This document shows positions 1-15,030 of a stretch of 64,000 nt of DNA, in pieces (within the stretch, counting starts at the first letter, position 1; each line of letters starts with the position of its first letter). The notes under the pieces are model-generated. The model saw nothing but the letters and a program-made list of their open reading frames with translations, was not told where the DNA came from and did no database searches. The stretch spans positions 37,138,001 through 37,202,000 of the forward strand of contig CM114272.1 of the NCBI GenBank assembly GCA_050084515.1, given 5' to 3'. The stretch is from Blasia pusilla (lineage: Eukaryota; Marchantiophyta; Marchantiopsida; Blasiales). The position numbers and the translations under genes were made by a program.

Positions 1-1252
1 GGTCAGAGCTTTGAAGAGTCGCTGCAGTTCACCGTACATCCCAGGTCCCATTGTGTGCGACCTCTTCCTAGCCCCTTTCCCTCTTCCTCCGTAAGGGGGA
101 AGGCTCCCTTCTTTCTCCTCGGGGCCGGTTCCGGCCTCTTAAGGTCTATTTTTTGGTCTCCATGGGTTTTCTACATATATATTTTATTCCCCCCTTCCGC
201 CGTCCCTCACTCCATGACGGCTGACTGACCGCAGCCCCCTCGGTTTTTTTTTATTCGAATCAACTCAACCGGCAGCGCAACTCCCCCCCTCCTGCACCTC
301 CGGACGCTCCCGCCGATCCACCCGGCCGATTCCTGCGAGAGCGACCTCCCAAGTCCCTCCCAGCTCAGCAGCTCGAGCTCCAGCAGCAGCAGCTGCCGCA
401 GCTCCTGCTCAGTGCCGCTCCCGAGCGTGCATGTGGAGGAAGCCGCAGCGCGCGAGAGAGTGAGGGCGGAGGAGAGGGGAGCGAATCCGTGTCGGGATGA
501 TGACGACGATGTGGGGGAGGGGCTGTTGGGAGTAATGAAGATCCACGAGCGCTGGACGTGCACGCTGTCAAGAGCGCGGATCAATTCGGGATGCCGGCAG
601 CCGGTCTGAATTATTGGGTCGCGAGAGAGAGAGGGACTCGTCACTCGGGTGACAGGTCGGGTTGGGAAGCTGAGGGAGCCGCCGCCGCCGCGAGGGCTGC
701 GGTTGGGAGACAAAAAGAGAGAGAGAGAGAGACGATGACAGTGGAGGGGAGGGTGTCCGGAACGTACAGGCAGAAGAAGGGGGTGTAAACGCGACGGGGG
801 GCGATTGCGGGCGGAGTCGCTCGGCTCGCACGGGATTTGAAGAAAGGACGGACGGACGCATGGGGTGTGTGTGTTGTGCGCGTTGCGGAGGACCCATGGC
901 GTCGCAAGGGGCCCGTGGCTGGGATTCTCGAGCGTGGCGGGCTGCGCATTCGCTCTTCTGTGCGTGCGCTCTCACGCCCTCGACTGTCCGTCCCGTTCTC
1001 CGCAGCTCTCGATAGCTGCTGCCGTCGCGCCGCTGCTCGAGAATCGTCGGAACAGTTCGTCGGCAGCCGCAGCTCATCGGCTTCCACTGCGACTTCTACG
1101 ACGCGCGGAGGGAATGGCGGGGGCCTCTGCAATCCGTCTTCCCCAGACGGAAACCCATCTCAGGAGGATCTCTCCCTGCGGATCGCCTCCTTGTCATGCG
1201 ATTCACCCATGATCCCCTCCCAACAGCAATCCGCCGTACAAGAAGAAAAAGG

Positions 1253-1256
<4 letters not shown>
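1..1256. other. GC-rich, CpG-rich promoter-like region
   Basis: This stretch is richer in G, C and CpG than most of the window and has many short overlapping open frames on both strands, none with a recognisable domain. A TATA-like string (catatatatttta) lies near 174-186, followed by pyrimidine-rich sequence. The composition suits a promoter and 5' leader of a plus-strand gene whose candidate exons follow. That role is inference; no transcript evidence is available from sequence alone. Confidence 0.35.

Positions 1257-1290
<34 letters not shown>
1257..1290. repeat. (AG)n microsatellite
   Basis: A run of about 17 AG dinucleotides immediately upstream of an ATG at 1289. GA tracts are common in plant 5' leaders. 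Any open frame crossing it (Arg-Glu repeats) is an artefact of the repeat. Confidence 0.9.
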
Positions 1291-1292
<2 letters not shown>

Positions 1293-1546
1293 ATCCGAGA
1301 ACGTACCCAATGTTCAACCATTCGCGGGAGGTGGACATGTACAGCAGCAGCGGACCCAGTTTTCGAGTGCCTGCGAATTTCTGTGGCTTCCCGGTTTCGA
1401 GAGAGGCGGATGGATTCGAGGGTCTGGTAGGAGCTCTAGTGCGCGGTCCAGTTCTGAAGCTAGCTCGAGCGCTGGGGACATTCCGCCATTTTCTAGCATG
1501 CTCGAGGCCACGCATCCACCGGAGCCCGGACGTTGAAGAAACCACT

Positions 1547-1739
1547 ATGTTGACGAAGTCGGAGGCTCCTCAGGAGGTCAGGATGAAACCGAAAGAGATG
1601 AAGGTGCTGAATGTGGAGTGCATGCGGATGAAGATTGAACTGCAGGCCGTTTTGAGGCATTTGGAGGTCAGGTGGCAATTGTTCAACGAAGCCATGACGA
1701 AGTGGTGCGATCTCGAGGCCATGCTTGCCATTTGTACAG
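1547..1739 (+). CDS. Candidate exon of an unrecognised protein-coding gene
   Basis: The frame opened at ATG 1547 (or from ATG 1289 upstream) reads about 64 residues rich in Lys, Glu, Met and Leu with amphipathic helical character (for example KIELQAVLRHLEVRW). It ends at a plausible donor, ACAG|GTACAC, after position 1739, leaving phase 1. A candidate acceptor, CTGCAG, ends at 5045 and opens a second coding-like frame in the matching phase. The upstream part of the same frame (1289-1546) looks less protein-like. I do not recognise the family. The phase match supports a gene, but one match is weak evidence and other exons could lie between. Confidence 0.3.
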
Positions 1740-4700
1740 GTACACCTCCACTTTCCTTCCAGCCCTGCTTAATTAAGCTATATCTCTCCCTCTGCAAATC
1801 AAAGTCCCGGACTAGAATCACTTCATCTCCTTCCATTAATCTGCAAATCAGAGTCCTTGTCAAGAAGTCACCTCTCTCTCTCTCTCTCTCTCTCTGTGAG
1901 GGTGGAATGTTCTTGGTCTGTCTCGAACATCTGCGACAGTTAACCTCCTGGAATCGATCGCAATGAGCCTTTCGGTGGAGCTGAGAAATTGCGATTGGAG
2001 CAGCAGCCTTGGGACCCACTACAGTCGTGCGTATGATGTCATGAGAGTCTGCGTTGTGAGGACGAACAGTCGTACGAAATTGAGTTCGTTAGCGTCCACG
2101 TTTAGAGTGGACGTCATCTGTCTACCCCCTCGGAAGTCCCTGCATCTGGGGATTGTGTGTTGGGGCGGTCAATTCTGGATTGTGGTTGTGGCCATCCGGC
2201 GCTTTGGACGTGCTGATGGGCGCTCTGTGCCGATGGGGTTCGCCGTTGGCTGCAAGAATCCGAGTCTGTTCCCTAACCCTCCCTCTCTATTTTGTCTCTC
2301 GCTTACCCTGTCAGTCGTGGACTTTTGTGCGTAATGAAGGTCTGGTGCATTAGGTGGAGCCAAATGCTAGCGTCTTCCTTCTTCTGGTAGTGGTGATCTG
2401 GGATGCCTCATGGAGGTGTGGTGCCCTGGATGGGAACGAATTCCTCGTCGCTCACTCCATTCCTACTGCAAGTGGAGGGTAGTTATGCTCTTTCAAGCTC
2501 TGGTGGCAGATTGTTTAACTCCACAGGTCTGCCTTGTTTCATTCCTCCCCCCCCACCGAAGTTGTGGGCCGGTGTGCCTTACGGAAGTGGGGTGGTCGAA
2601 TGCGAGCCAAATCCTCAAGTCTTTCCTGTTACATTCCATAGTTTGCTTATTTTGGCACATCTCCATTTTGTGAGTCTTCTGGAGGTCTGGCGGTCGAATT
2701 GCAACCAAAAGATTGCCCAGAGCTCTGAGGCGAAGGAAGCTTCAAAACTCTCAAGTTACTAAAACCGGCGCTAAATGACAATCTTGCTTGCCATTGATGA
2801 AGCTGCCGACAGAGTCTTGAAGGTGAGAGGTTGAGATTCGGCCTCCCTGGAACGCCCAAGGTAAGAGTGAGCCTTCTTGTAACCACATGAGGCTTACGCG
2901 CAGTAAATCTCATTGAATTTCAGCACTGAGCTGAACCCAAACACACATCCCCCCTGTATCCTCTTCAATCCAAAAGCTCTGAAAAGCGACCCCATAAACC
3001 CATCCAGCTCGTAATTGGAGTCCATACCCAGGTTTTCAGAAGTTCCACACAACACATCTCCCCCAACGTATCTCATACTCATACGGAGAACTCGGGTATG
3101 ATCCTCCCTTTAGTGGTCCCTTGTTGGCCTCAAATGCCCGACTCGCCGTCATGGGAAAGACGCTGCTTTCTGGAGTCTGTCCCGATGATCTAGAATGGAA
3201 TTGAGTTGAAGTTCTAGAAGAAGGGATTGGGAGCTAAATATGCTTGTAGTGAAGTGGTAAGCTGTGGATCCATACTGCTCTGTCGCAGATCGTGGGTCGG
3301 TCAAATTGGGAATATTGAGAAATTCAGAAAACTCTGGTTAGGCGGTGCCGAGCGTTCGGGCCTCCCCCACTGTAAACTGAAAAAGCAGAGAAGAAGGATT
3401 GAGATTTCATCAACATGTGTACAGTGGAAGGTATGTTGGCGAGTTGATCTTGTGTCTATGTGTACAGTGATGTCTGAAGTTCTTACAATCACTGTCGTTG
3501 CAGATCAATCGAATTGTTTTGAAACCGTGGGAGTGAGTTCTTCCCTTTCTGCCGCCCACAACTTCTCCACCTTTCTGCCAGTGAACAAATTCTGTAGATA
3601 GTTAGATTGAACTGATTCCATGAATCACTAATCCTAGATGATGGCATGGTGTGCTTCGCCCATTGTACATACAGTTGCAACCTATATATCCACATTAGTC
3701 AGCCCTATCCTAAAGCAGTTGCAACCTATATATCAAGTGTGCAAGATCCGTTGTTAGTCGGCGAGACACAAGGATGGATCCCACTCACTTGATACAAGTT
3801 CTCAATTTGCAAACTCTTGTGTCAAATAGCACAATTGAAGCCTTAAGATGATGATTTTACCAAGCGGCATCTGCAAGATCAAGTAAATAAATCATCGCAC
3901 CAATTCATGCTCGTCATGAGTGTTCACTCTCTGTACCGCTCATCACTTTCAATATGAGTCCTGTGTTGATGCAAGTATGACTTCAGTAAGGAAATCTCTG
4001 TCAGCACTCCTTGCCTGTCACTTCCATGTGTGAACGGAGTTACAGGTCAGCAGCCACTGCTGAGATGTAAATGGTAATTCAACTTTGAGGGCTTGCGGTA
4101 AGTGAGCACAGTCGTCAGGCTCCTCATCCTACCAGGATATCAGTGCTTTAAGCATCAATGTGAGGGGATTATTCTGGAGGTTACAAGTTTCCTTTTCATC
4201 TCCTGGAAAAGAACTTACATGTTAGGATTTCGATTCCAGGCACAGTGATTCCTGCATCTGGAACCATTCCATATGGATGCAAAGATTTGTTGCAGCCATG
4301 GACCAATTTGGCAGCGGGATCTGCCGGTAGTTGACTCCTTACGTTCTCACTGTCATGAAGACTGCCCGGGCCTTACCTACTTCTCTTTAGGTCAGGACTA
4401 GGATACGACCTTACAGATGGTTTCTTTTCTAGGAGCTGGAACTACAGGTCTGGTTATCTTCTAAATGCAGATGATCTGGATCTTCTCAAGGACAGTTTAA
4501 AAGCTGAGAAAGTGACTAATGGCATCTTGAACTGTGTAGGGCTCATTCTTCTACAATATGAATTTTGCACGCGTCAAGTAGGAAGACTCTGTGATTAAGA
4601 AGTTTCCAGATTTTTACTTGTAGATTCTGGAATGAATAGGCAGTCCGATTTTCACAGATGGTGATATCTTGGATTGGCGTGAAGATTTCTCACATGCATA

Positions 4701-5045
4701 CTATCCACGAAATCAGCCATAAGAAAAGTTACCAACACGATTTCTTGGAGTATTATTTTCTTTGGCTCCAAAGAGTTGCGATGAGTTTAGGCCCCCAAAA
4801 TCTTTCCATGTGTAGCAAGTCTCTTGAATTTTGGGATTTATGTTAAAAACATATCTCCCATTAATGTGTGCCATCTTGTTGATCATGTACGTGAAGTAAA
4901 ATAATGTTGTGACCAGTTCAGTACAGTTTGTTTTGGATTGTACTTCCCATCAACATAAAAAGGGAGATATAGTTTGTGAGAGGAGAGTAGAAGGTTAAGG
5001 CGCAATCTGAGGTTTTTTAACCAGTGCACATGTGTATGACTGCAG
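1740..5045 (+). other. Candidate intron or intergenic sequence
   Basis: No recognisable domain in any frame. A (CT)n tract lies near 1876-1895. A 19-bp direct repeat beginning cagttgcaacc occurs at 3672-3690 and 3716-3734. If the flanking exon candidates belong together this is a 3.3-kb intron; otherwise it is non-coding sequence with nothing further visible. Confidence 0.3.
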
Positions 5046-5458
5046 ATAATGTGACATGGAGTGGACGTAGTGGTGTTGTTATAAGTGGCAAAAATTCACC
5101 TCTGCTCTCACAGGACTTGCGGTCTCTTTTAGAGCGCAAGCTGTCCTTGAATGTTGTCATTGAGAGAATAACTCGGTTGTCTCCTATGGTCTGCCCAGAC
5201 TTAAGTGTTGACAAAGATGGTAACTACATTGAGCTCCAAGATTCAGAGATGAGAAACTCTGCAGCTTCATTAAACATTCTCTTGGGAAAGCGCAAGAAAG
5301 ACATCTACAGTGAGGATTGCTGGTACAAGGATGTAGGACCCTACATGGTGTTGGAGAAAGATCGATATACTCTTCAAGACACTCAGGTCAGCCAGCTCAA
5401 GGCTCAAGCTACTCTAGTCAAATGCCAAATGTCTGCCAAATGCTCTTATGTTCCATGA
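5046..5458 (+). CDS. Candidate exon of an unrecognised protein-coding gene
   Basis: After a CTGCAG acceptor the frame reads about 137 residues with balanced, protein-like composition: a basic Leu-rich stretch (QDLRSLLERKLSLNVVIER) followed by acidic segments containing CPDLSVDKDGNYIELQD and KRKKDIYSEDCWYKDVG. A donor-like CAG|GTCAGC at 5396/5397 could end the exon; otherwise the frame stops at 5458. It joins in phase with the candidate exon ending at 1739. No family was recognised. A homology search with the translated segment would settle whether it is real. Confidence 0.38.
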
Positions 5459-7971
5459 AAGACAATGAAATGTTTGAGTTGATGAAACTTGAGTCTGGTC
5501 CTCCCTCTTGACGTGTCTTCCAATGTCAGATAGAAAGGATTCAGAGAAGCTCTGCCCCGTCTAATATTTGAGTGGAAGGTTGTGTAAAATCTGAGCAAGA
5601 AATCACGTTGACCTGGAAATATTAGCAATGAAATTTCGTTGATGAGGTGATTCCAGGAGTTTGTAGTAAGTTGTAGCCACAGTTGTCTCTGTTTCCTGAA
5701 GGCCACACACTACTTTGAGGTTTTGAGATATCTGTGATGTAAATAGTAAATAATAACCCATGATGGGAAATGGTGCTAATCTCTTTTGGATTATGGAATT
5801 TCCAGGGAGCAATTGTAGAAGAAGGCAGTCGCACAGTGCTCTGGAAGCAACACAACTCCACTTGGTACATACGAGCATGCTTGATTTCTCCATCATCCGG
5901 TGAAATCCCATCTATATCATAGCCCTCAGAACCTGTACATGGCATTCACCCAACCGAAACCCACCTACCACAGGACCTAGTAAGAATCAAAGTTTCTTCT
6001 CCAGCTCTCCTCATTTCTCATTCAGTTCTGGACTTGATCTCTGCACGAGCACTTCTTCAGTTGTGCTTTGCATTGTAAATACTCGGCGGTCTCCATCTCT
6101 AATTCAAAAGCTCTATCTCAACCAATGTAGATGAGATCGCAAGCATGCTCAACTTGCAGGGATAGACTAACAATCCTATTGTGTCTGCTGAAACCATACG
6201 GAGGTCGTACAGACACAATAGACAGTTCAGTGAGTTGAACTGGTATACTACTTCAAGCTGCATATAAGAGTATGTTGCCCATCACCAAAAGAGGACCATC
6301 TTTCTATTAGCAGCCAGCTTTGACAGTGTTCCTGACTGAACCGTGAAAATTGAACATGCCAGCTAGCTTTGCTGCAATTGTTTTGGCAGCACTGAAGAAC
6401 CCAATCTAGTAAAGAAAGATGCCCAACACAAGTTATGTGGTTTCTTCATCTCAGCTGCATACTTGCCTCCATGTCCATGGCTGCAACTTGTCTCTAGTGG
6501 ACTCCAAACGCTGCTCTTTATGGGTAGGGCCTCAACACTCCAATTGCCCACATTCTCGGCTTTTTTGTTTGTTTCTCTCAATGGTTGATTGAAGATTCTT
6601 GTGTGTATGGACAAGCACATGATGGAAGATTTATCTCACATGTCACTTTGTCTATGCAGCTGGCACCAGATCTTGTTGAGTCCCTGAACAGTCGTTCATT
6701 CGTCCTAATAAAAACCTGCATGCTCCATTGCCAGAAGACCAGCTTCTCAGCCTCCCGTTGTTTCTACTATTGATTGTTGGATATTGATCAGTGTATAGAC
6801 GATTATATAATTGAAGCAATGTCACACGTCTCTATGTGACAAGTTGCCCATATTCTGGGACTTCCTACATTTTCATTCTCTCATCCGTGCCAACTTCAGT
6901 TCACCTTCGATATCTTCATCTCTTCTATCAATAACAACATTAGTTACTGCATGAGTGGAGAGTGATTCTTGCTCTCTATTGGAAGTGATCTTCAGATATG
7001 ATGGTAACAGCTTTTGTTGACATTTAAAAAAAATTTCATCTTTCCATAGTGCACAGCAGTTACGCCCTTGCCAGTTTACTTTGAGAGTAGGGACCCCTAG
7101 AGCTTGGATTCCTCCATTTGCGGCTTTCTCCCTGATTTAGAAGCCTTTCTGCTCATACACAATGTTTTGCCCCTTGAGAGGAATATGACCAAATGGACTC
7201 AAATCATTGACTGTAGTCAATTTCTTGCAGTTCCAACCTTCGATCTTCCTCTTCATTTAAAGCTTTGAAGAACTGATAGCTCTGAAGTCTTCGTGTAGTT
7301 GAAACTATGGATCCGAATCTGTGGTAGATACGAAGGAGTCAACTTCTTGCGACCTCTAGAGTTGGACCCCCTCCAGTTGAAGGGAACTGAAAGATGGAAT
7401 GCTTCTCACAATAGAAACGATTGATCACAAATTGATGTAGAGATGACAGTGTGATTTTTTTATGTAGATGTAGACTCAATTGAAGTGAGCTGAAGGAGTT
7501 TGTCATAGCTGTGAATTCATCTGAAAGCAGTCATCTATGGATTTATGTAGAAGTGAAAGTGCCATTTTTTCTTATATGTAGACTTGGAACCCCCTTGGAG
7601 TGAAGTGAACCAATGATTTTTTTTAAAGCTAATGTTTTTTCTTGTAGAGAAACAATGTCAACTTGAAGTAGTGAAGGAACAGTCAACCCTTACTAATCTA
7701 CACTTCTGGTCCCCTTCAACGAAAAAGAACTGATGGTTTTTGTAAGAACTCTGAAGTCTTCTTGTTGTAGAAACTGTGGTTCACATATTCATATATAGAG
7801 AGAAGAGAAGCTATGTGGGCAAGAAGAGGATTGTGATGAAGATGCTTACAACTTCTGGCAGTTTGTCATGCTTTGGAAGAACAGCGCCCATCTAAACTGT
7901 CTTTCAGTTTGAAGGAAACTTCCATAATGAAGTCCATAATCAGATCCAAGTGCATCAGGATTCACACGGCA
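5459..7971. other. Non-coding stretch, no gene recognised
   Basis: I see no domain-bearing frame. A 12-bp inverted repeat (ctattgtgtctg / cagacacaatag) at 6176-6187 and 6210-6221 encloses a 22-nt loop. From about 7250 to 7760 a motif of the type tgaag(a)act...gtag recurs irregularly, which may be a decayed repeat. Confidence 0.4.
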
Positions 7972-8276
7972 GCGACCATTATACTCCCTATCTCCCTCAT
8001 TTGTGGGCATCGGGTGAAAATGGGCACATAATAAATTATACTTCCTATCTCCCTTACTTGTGGGCTTTGGTTGTAAATGAGCACAACGGTCCAGCGACCA
8101 TTATACTCCTTATCTCCCTCATTTGTGGTCATTGGGTGAAAATGGGTACAATGATCCAGCGACCTTCATACTCCCTATCTCCCTCATATGTGGGCATTGG
8201 GTGAAACTGGGCACATAGTACATTATACTCCCTATCTCCCTCATTTGTGGGCTCTGGGTGTAAATGGGCACAATGG
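7972..8276. repeat. Tandem repeat, five units of about 57-65 bp
   Basis: Units start near 7981, 8038, 8103, 8168 and 8226. Each contains a core of the form tatactccctatctccctca followed by ttgtgggcattgggtgaaaatgggcac with substitutions. Lengths alternate between about 57-58 and 65 bp, because some units end in a ccagcgacc extension, suggesting a two-unit higher-order period. The units are contiguous without unique spacers, so this is a minisatellite and not a CRISPR array. Confidence 0.85.
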
Positions 8277-8889
8277 TTGACTTGGGGATTACTCTTACCC
8301 CACCACAAGATCAAGTCGTCAAGGTGTCCCTCGAGACATTGGTCAATGATGTGCCACGCTGATTAGTGGTGGTGCAACATACGCCCATCGTAGAGCATGG
8401 AATGTCGACTAAGTAGCATTTGACGGGATGCACCGATGACTCGATAAATGTGGCGAGTGGAGGTGTATCTTGTATCTACCACTCATTGGAGGGAGCTTCT
8501 ATTCCATGCAAGATCCAACCATTGTAAGCTAGAGAGGGTGAGGAGCGACCAATAGAGAGAAGGTGTGACTCGGTTCATGTCATATGTGGCTCGTTTGGAG
8601 GGTCGTGGCCATACATATTTGGCTGCATTTATTTTGAGTCTTTCTAGAGCGCTTCGGATACCTCATATGAAGATGTACGTTCCTTTGATATATTATGAGG
8701 TGTAAATACAAGAGATTTAGGCGAGTGAGTGATGTATGGGCACATTAGATCTCCATTTATCGAACAAAGGATTGGGATGGTCATTCACGGGAAGTTTGAC
8801 AATGAAGGAAAGAACTGAGGCAATTTGATGCAAATGATGCTCGAAGATTCTTCTTCTATGAGGTACATTCTAGATATTATTACGTTCAT
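8277..8889 (+). other. Unclassified, possibly decayed coding sequence
   Basis: Short protein-like stretches on the plus strand (for example MSYVARLEGRGHTYLAAF near 8576-8630) are separated by stops, many of them TAG or TGA. This could be a decayed transposon gene, but no diagnostic motif is present. Confidence 0.2.
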
Positions 8890-9625
8890 GTTATGGATTT
8901 TGTTGTGCGCATACAGATCACTACTCACATTTGCACATCACACAATATCGATCTTCTTAGTAGATCCATACACAAACAAAATATACTCACACATGCACAC
9001 TAAGACCATGCAAAAGATTGAAGTCAAAATGGTTCACAGGACCAACTTCATTCTTGAATTGACACGTAATATCAAGCCAAATGCCTCCTCTACCATGAGG
9101 GAATCTAGACTTTAGTTCCTACTTCCTCCTAATCACTAAGTAAAGAGATGCTACAAAGACTCAACATGAGAAAGATAACTTGGGAAATCCCTCTCTCCTT
9201 CTCTTATACCCTTAGAAAGTGGCAAAAGCTCTTCCCCCAAAAGTAGCCATTTAATCGATTACTTGGGTGCACAGGTTACCAAGGGAACCTTGACTTGACT
9301 AACAAGTTATCCCGCCAAAAATAGGAAAAGAGAGAGATCGTCAGAAATGACGCTCTCGATGCAATAGACATGTCGTCAACCTCATCTGATATCTTAGGAC
9401 AAAGTTACAACCGAATCTTGCTGATCCTCTATGCCCGCTGATTATGTATGCTATGAACACGGTAGAACTCTACATGTCGGCTAACTAAGATCTGATAGTT
9501 GTTTTGGGCATACACATCGCTACACAATCCACATCGTTGGATTGTAGAGCGACATGGATTGTATACATCTACACACCACATACCACCAACCTTCCCAACA
9601 CAAAAACAAAATATACTCACGCAAC
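8890..9625 (-). mobile_element. Decayed LTR debris related to the LTR family of copy C
   Basis: Read on the minus strand, 9620-9500 resembles the LTR-start segment seen at 24775-24937 (including a gagtatattttgttt string), 9494 to about 9015 resembles the main LTR body at 19895-20384, and 9010-8890 repeats the LTR-start segment. Shared landmarks are the gggggaagagctttt block, the gggtataagag block and ctttctcatgttgag. The body ends in CA and the next segment begins TGG with no spacer. No coding sequence remains. Confidence 0.7.
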
Positions 9626-10400
9626 CGCCCTCATAATTGGAAGTTGGATCTTCTTAGCGCAAAATTGCAAACATCACATCTACTCCATATGATCTTCTAC
9701 TTAATACGCATCTTCCATTTTCGATGCCATCATACGTGAAATATCTCCCAATATATGCTCATCCTCGGGTCCATCTCATCTATCTCAACCTAGAACTATC
9801 AATATATTTGTATATCATCGTGCAACACTACAACTAATCTCTGTGAGAACTTTCAAAGTCTTATACTATCAATGGTGCGTTGGCCAAGCTGGTTGAGGGT
9901 TCCTATATGGCCTCAAATAATGGAAATCCTTTCCATTGGACCAAGTATTTGATTCTTTGGTGATGAGTTGCTCGAGTGCGTTTCTTCAAGATACTTTCCA
10001 CTTCAAATTTTTGTGATCTCTTATCATTTAAGGAAGTGATGGAGGGCGAATGAAGGTCTCAAGTCTTTTAGGATGTGGAATAAACGGTTGAAGAAGAGAG
10101 ACATGAAACACATGATGGATTTTCATAAGCGTCGATAGGTCTAACTTATATGCCACGACGTCCACTTTCTGTAGGATAGTGAAAGGCCCAATATAAGAAG
10201 GATTAAGCTTATGAACATCTACTAATGATAAATTGGTTATTGCTAACTAAACCTCGGCCCCTTTAAAAACTCGATATCTCGACGATGAACATCTGGGCAA
10301 TATCCAACTTCTCCTTAGCAAGCTAAACTTCTTTCTAAATCTGATCCACAAACTCATTAACTGATGCTACCTTTGTAGATTCCCTAAGAAGTTTCCCTAT

Positions 10401-11144
10401 TCAAGTGAGTGAAATCAAGGGATGCTTGCCATACATTAAAAAGAAGAATATTGCCTTAGTGGAAGAGTTCATGGAGTCATTGTATGAGAACTCTACTAAT
10501 GGTAACAATGAGTCGCATCCTTGTTGATCCTCCAATGTTAAGGCATGTAGCATATCTTCAATGGTGACCCTTTTAGTTTGTCCATTGATTTGAGGATGAG
10601 ATGTAGATAGTGCTAGTTTACTTTGGAGAAATCCAAACAAATCCTTGCAAAATAGACTCGTGAAATGAGTTCTTCTATCAATGATAAGCACTTTAGGAAG
10701 ACCATAATAGACAAAGATTGACTTGATGTAGATCTTAGCCAACTCTAGTGTAGTGACGGTCTTCTTGGTCAGATGAAGGTACATCATTTTGCTTAGTCTA
10801 TCCAAAAAGACTACAATAGATTCATATTCTGTGATTGTACATGATAGCTCACAAACAAGATCCATAGTGATTTCTTCCCAACATTTTTTAGGTCTTGAGA
10901 TGGGTTGTAACAATCTTGCTGGTTTTGTCTTATGAGACTTGATTTGTTGAAAAATCATACAACTTCTTACATATGCGTCAACATCTTCTATCTTTTTGGG
11001 CCAATAGTATGCTCGTTGTAACCTCTCTAAGGTTTTTTCAGATCCCATATGACCTTTAATGATTGTGTTGTGAGCTTTAGACAATACTTGAGTGCGTAAG
11101 TGTGCATCTTGTAGAATCCATACTTTACCTTTATGACAAATCAA
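10401..11144 (-). pseudogene. Ty3/gypsy integrase, long open fragment
   Basis: A 247-residue open frame begins inside pol and covers the zinc-binding HHCC region (HNTIIKGHMGSEKTLERL, then a C-x2-F-like remnant where the second cysteine is expected: CMIFQQ) and the catalytic core. Asp positions are seen in ITMDLVCEL and LIIDRRTHF, and the Glu region is degraded (SHPQINGQTKRVT, where family members have NGQTER). The loss of the zinc-site cysteine and of the catalytic Glu suggests the enzyme is dead despite the open frame. Confidence 0.85.
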
Positions 11145-11329
11145 TCTTTCGTCTTGTATTCTTTATTGATCGGAATAAAAATTGCAATTTCTTCATCCTC
11201 TTTTGTTGCTTTGGTCAATATTTTCCACCAATCAGAGTGAATCTACACTTCAGATATAGTATTCATACATAGCATACGAGTCAATCACGACGTTCGCCAA
11301 GTGCTTCTTTCTTTCTACATAGATAATTT

Positions 11330-11640
11330 TCATGGTGAATTATTGTCATCATTATGCCATTGAATTTGACATTTGGAGAGCTCTTTTTGGGACTCTAAGT
11401 ATACGAAAGGCTTATGATCAGTCTCCACCACAAACTCCTTATCGCCCAAATAATGTTTCCAATGCTTTCTTCTTGCTTGATTGTATGGTTTTTTTGCTCC
11501 GCTGGCAACAACTTGCGAGAAAAGAAGGCAATATGATGTCATCTATCCTCCCATTCATGTTGTTATAATTCTCCAATGGTAGTACCTGATGGATATGTGG
11601 CCAACTTGATAGGTCGATTAGGATCATATCACTTCAAAAT
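11330..11640 (-). pseudogene. Ty3/gypsy RNase H fragment
   Basis: The minus strand encodes AFFSRKLLPAEQKNHTIKQE-like sequence in one frame and DKEFVVETDHKPFVYLESQKEL in another. These are the RNase H signatures that follow reverse transcriptase in Ty3/gypsy pol. A frameshift and stops divide it. Confidence 0.75.
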
Positions 11641-11889
11641 AGGGCTTTGATCAAGGCATTTGTAACGATTGAAAAATAATCTCTTGTGATGTATCCCAAT
11701 TCTATTTTTTCCTTTCCCTAGTAAAGTTGTCAAGGATTGTGCGATTCGAGAAAAATCTTTGACAAATCTCCAATAGAATCCTGTTAATCTTAGAAAACTC
11801 TTCAATTGAGTTTAATCCTCAAGTGTATTCCATTTTTGGATCATTTCTATCTTCTCACTCATCACTTGAATGCTTTCTACGCTTACTCG

Positions 11890-12270
11890 GTATCCTAGAT
11901 AATGAAGTTGTCTTGCCGAATTCACATTTTGAAGCTTTAGCATACAACTCGTTATCTTGTAGGATTTGAAGGACTTCTTATAGATGCTTTATATGCTCCT
12001 CTATGGTTTTACTATAGACCAAGATATCATCTAAGAATAAGATGACAGATTGATCTAGATATGAACAAAAGATATTATTCATTTGTCCCATAAAGCTTGC
12101 CGATGCATTAGTCAGACCAAATGGCATGACTAAGTATTCAAAGTGTTCATACCTAGTATTAAAAGAAATCTTGCGTACATCTTCATCCAAAATTCAAATT
12201 TGGTTGTAGTTGCTTCTTAAGTCAAGTTTGGTGAAGTATTTTGCTCCTTATAGCTAGTTGAACAAATCAT
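11890..12270 (-). pseudogene. Ty3/gypsy reverse transcriptase fragment
   Basis: The palm domain is visible on the minus strand: [28 protein letters not shown] and [10 protein letters not shown]. The catalytic FLDD box (equivalent of YxDD) and the FGLTNA motif are intact. The 70-residue open stretch at 11978-12190 covers most of these. The fingers subdomain is lost beyond about 12270. Confidence 0.85.
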
Positions 12271-12427
12271 CCATTCTTGGTAATGGATATTTGTTCCGTA
12301 TTGTTCGTTGATTCAGTGCTTATTGGAAGAATAACCAAGTAATGATACATTGTTGAGATTTACATAGGCTTAGTAGAGGCCGATAATGACTACTAAGCTG
12401 CAAGTAGTGTAAGAGGGAAGGATTGTT

Positions 12428-15030
<2,603 letters not shown>

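Larger units (their letters stand above)
9870..12270 (-). mobile_element. Decayed Ty3/gypsy chromovirus-like pol fragment
   Basis: On the minus strand the order is reverse transcriptase, RNase H, integrase and a C-terminal tail, the arrangement of Ty3/gypsy elements. The tail at about 10240-10035 contains HKLNPSYIGPF and MKIHHVFHVSLLQPF, hallmarks of the integrase C-terminus of plant chromoviruses, and a degenerate chromodomain-like segment follows (LKWKVS...NTWSNGKDF). The 5' part of pol, gag and both LTRs are not recognisable. It encodes no methyltransferase and belongs to a different lineage from copies A-C. Confidence 0.85.

Noticed and set aside
3228-3305. tRNA-like segment
   Set aside because: A few tRNA-like words occur but no consistent cloverleaf stems could be paired. 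No tRNA or rRNA gene was found anywhere in the window.
7972-8276. CRISPR-like array
   Set aside because: The units are contiguous and diverged without unique spacers, and the genome context is eukaryotic.
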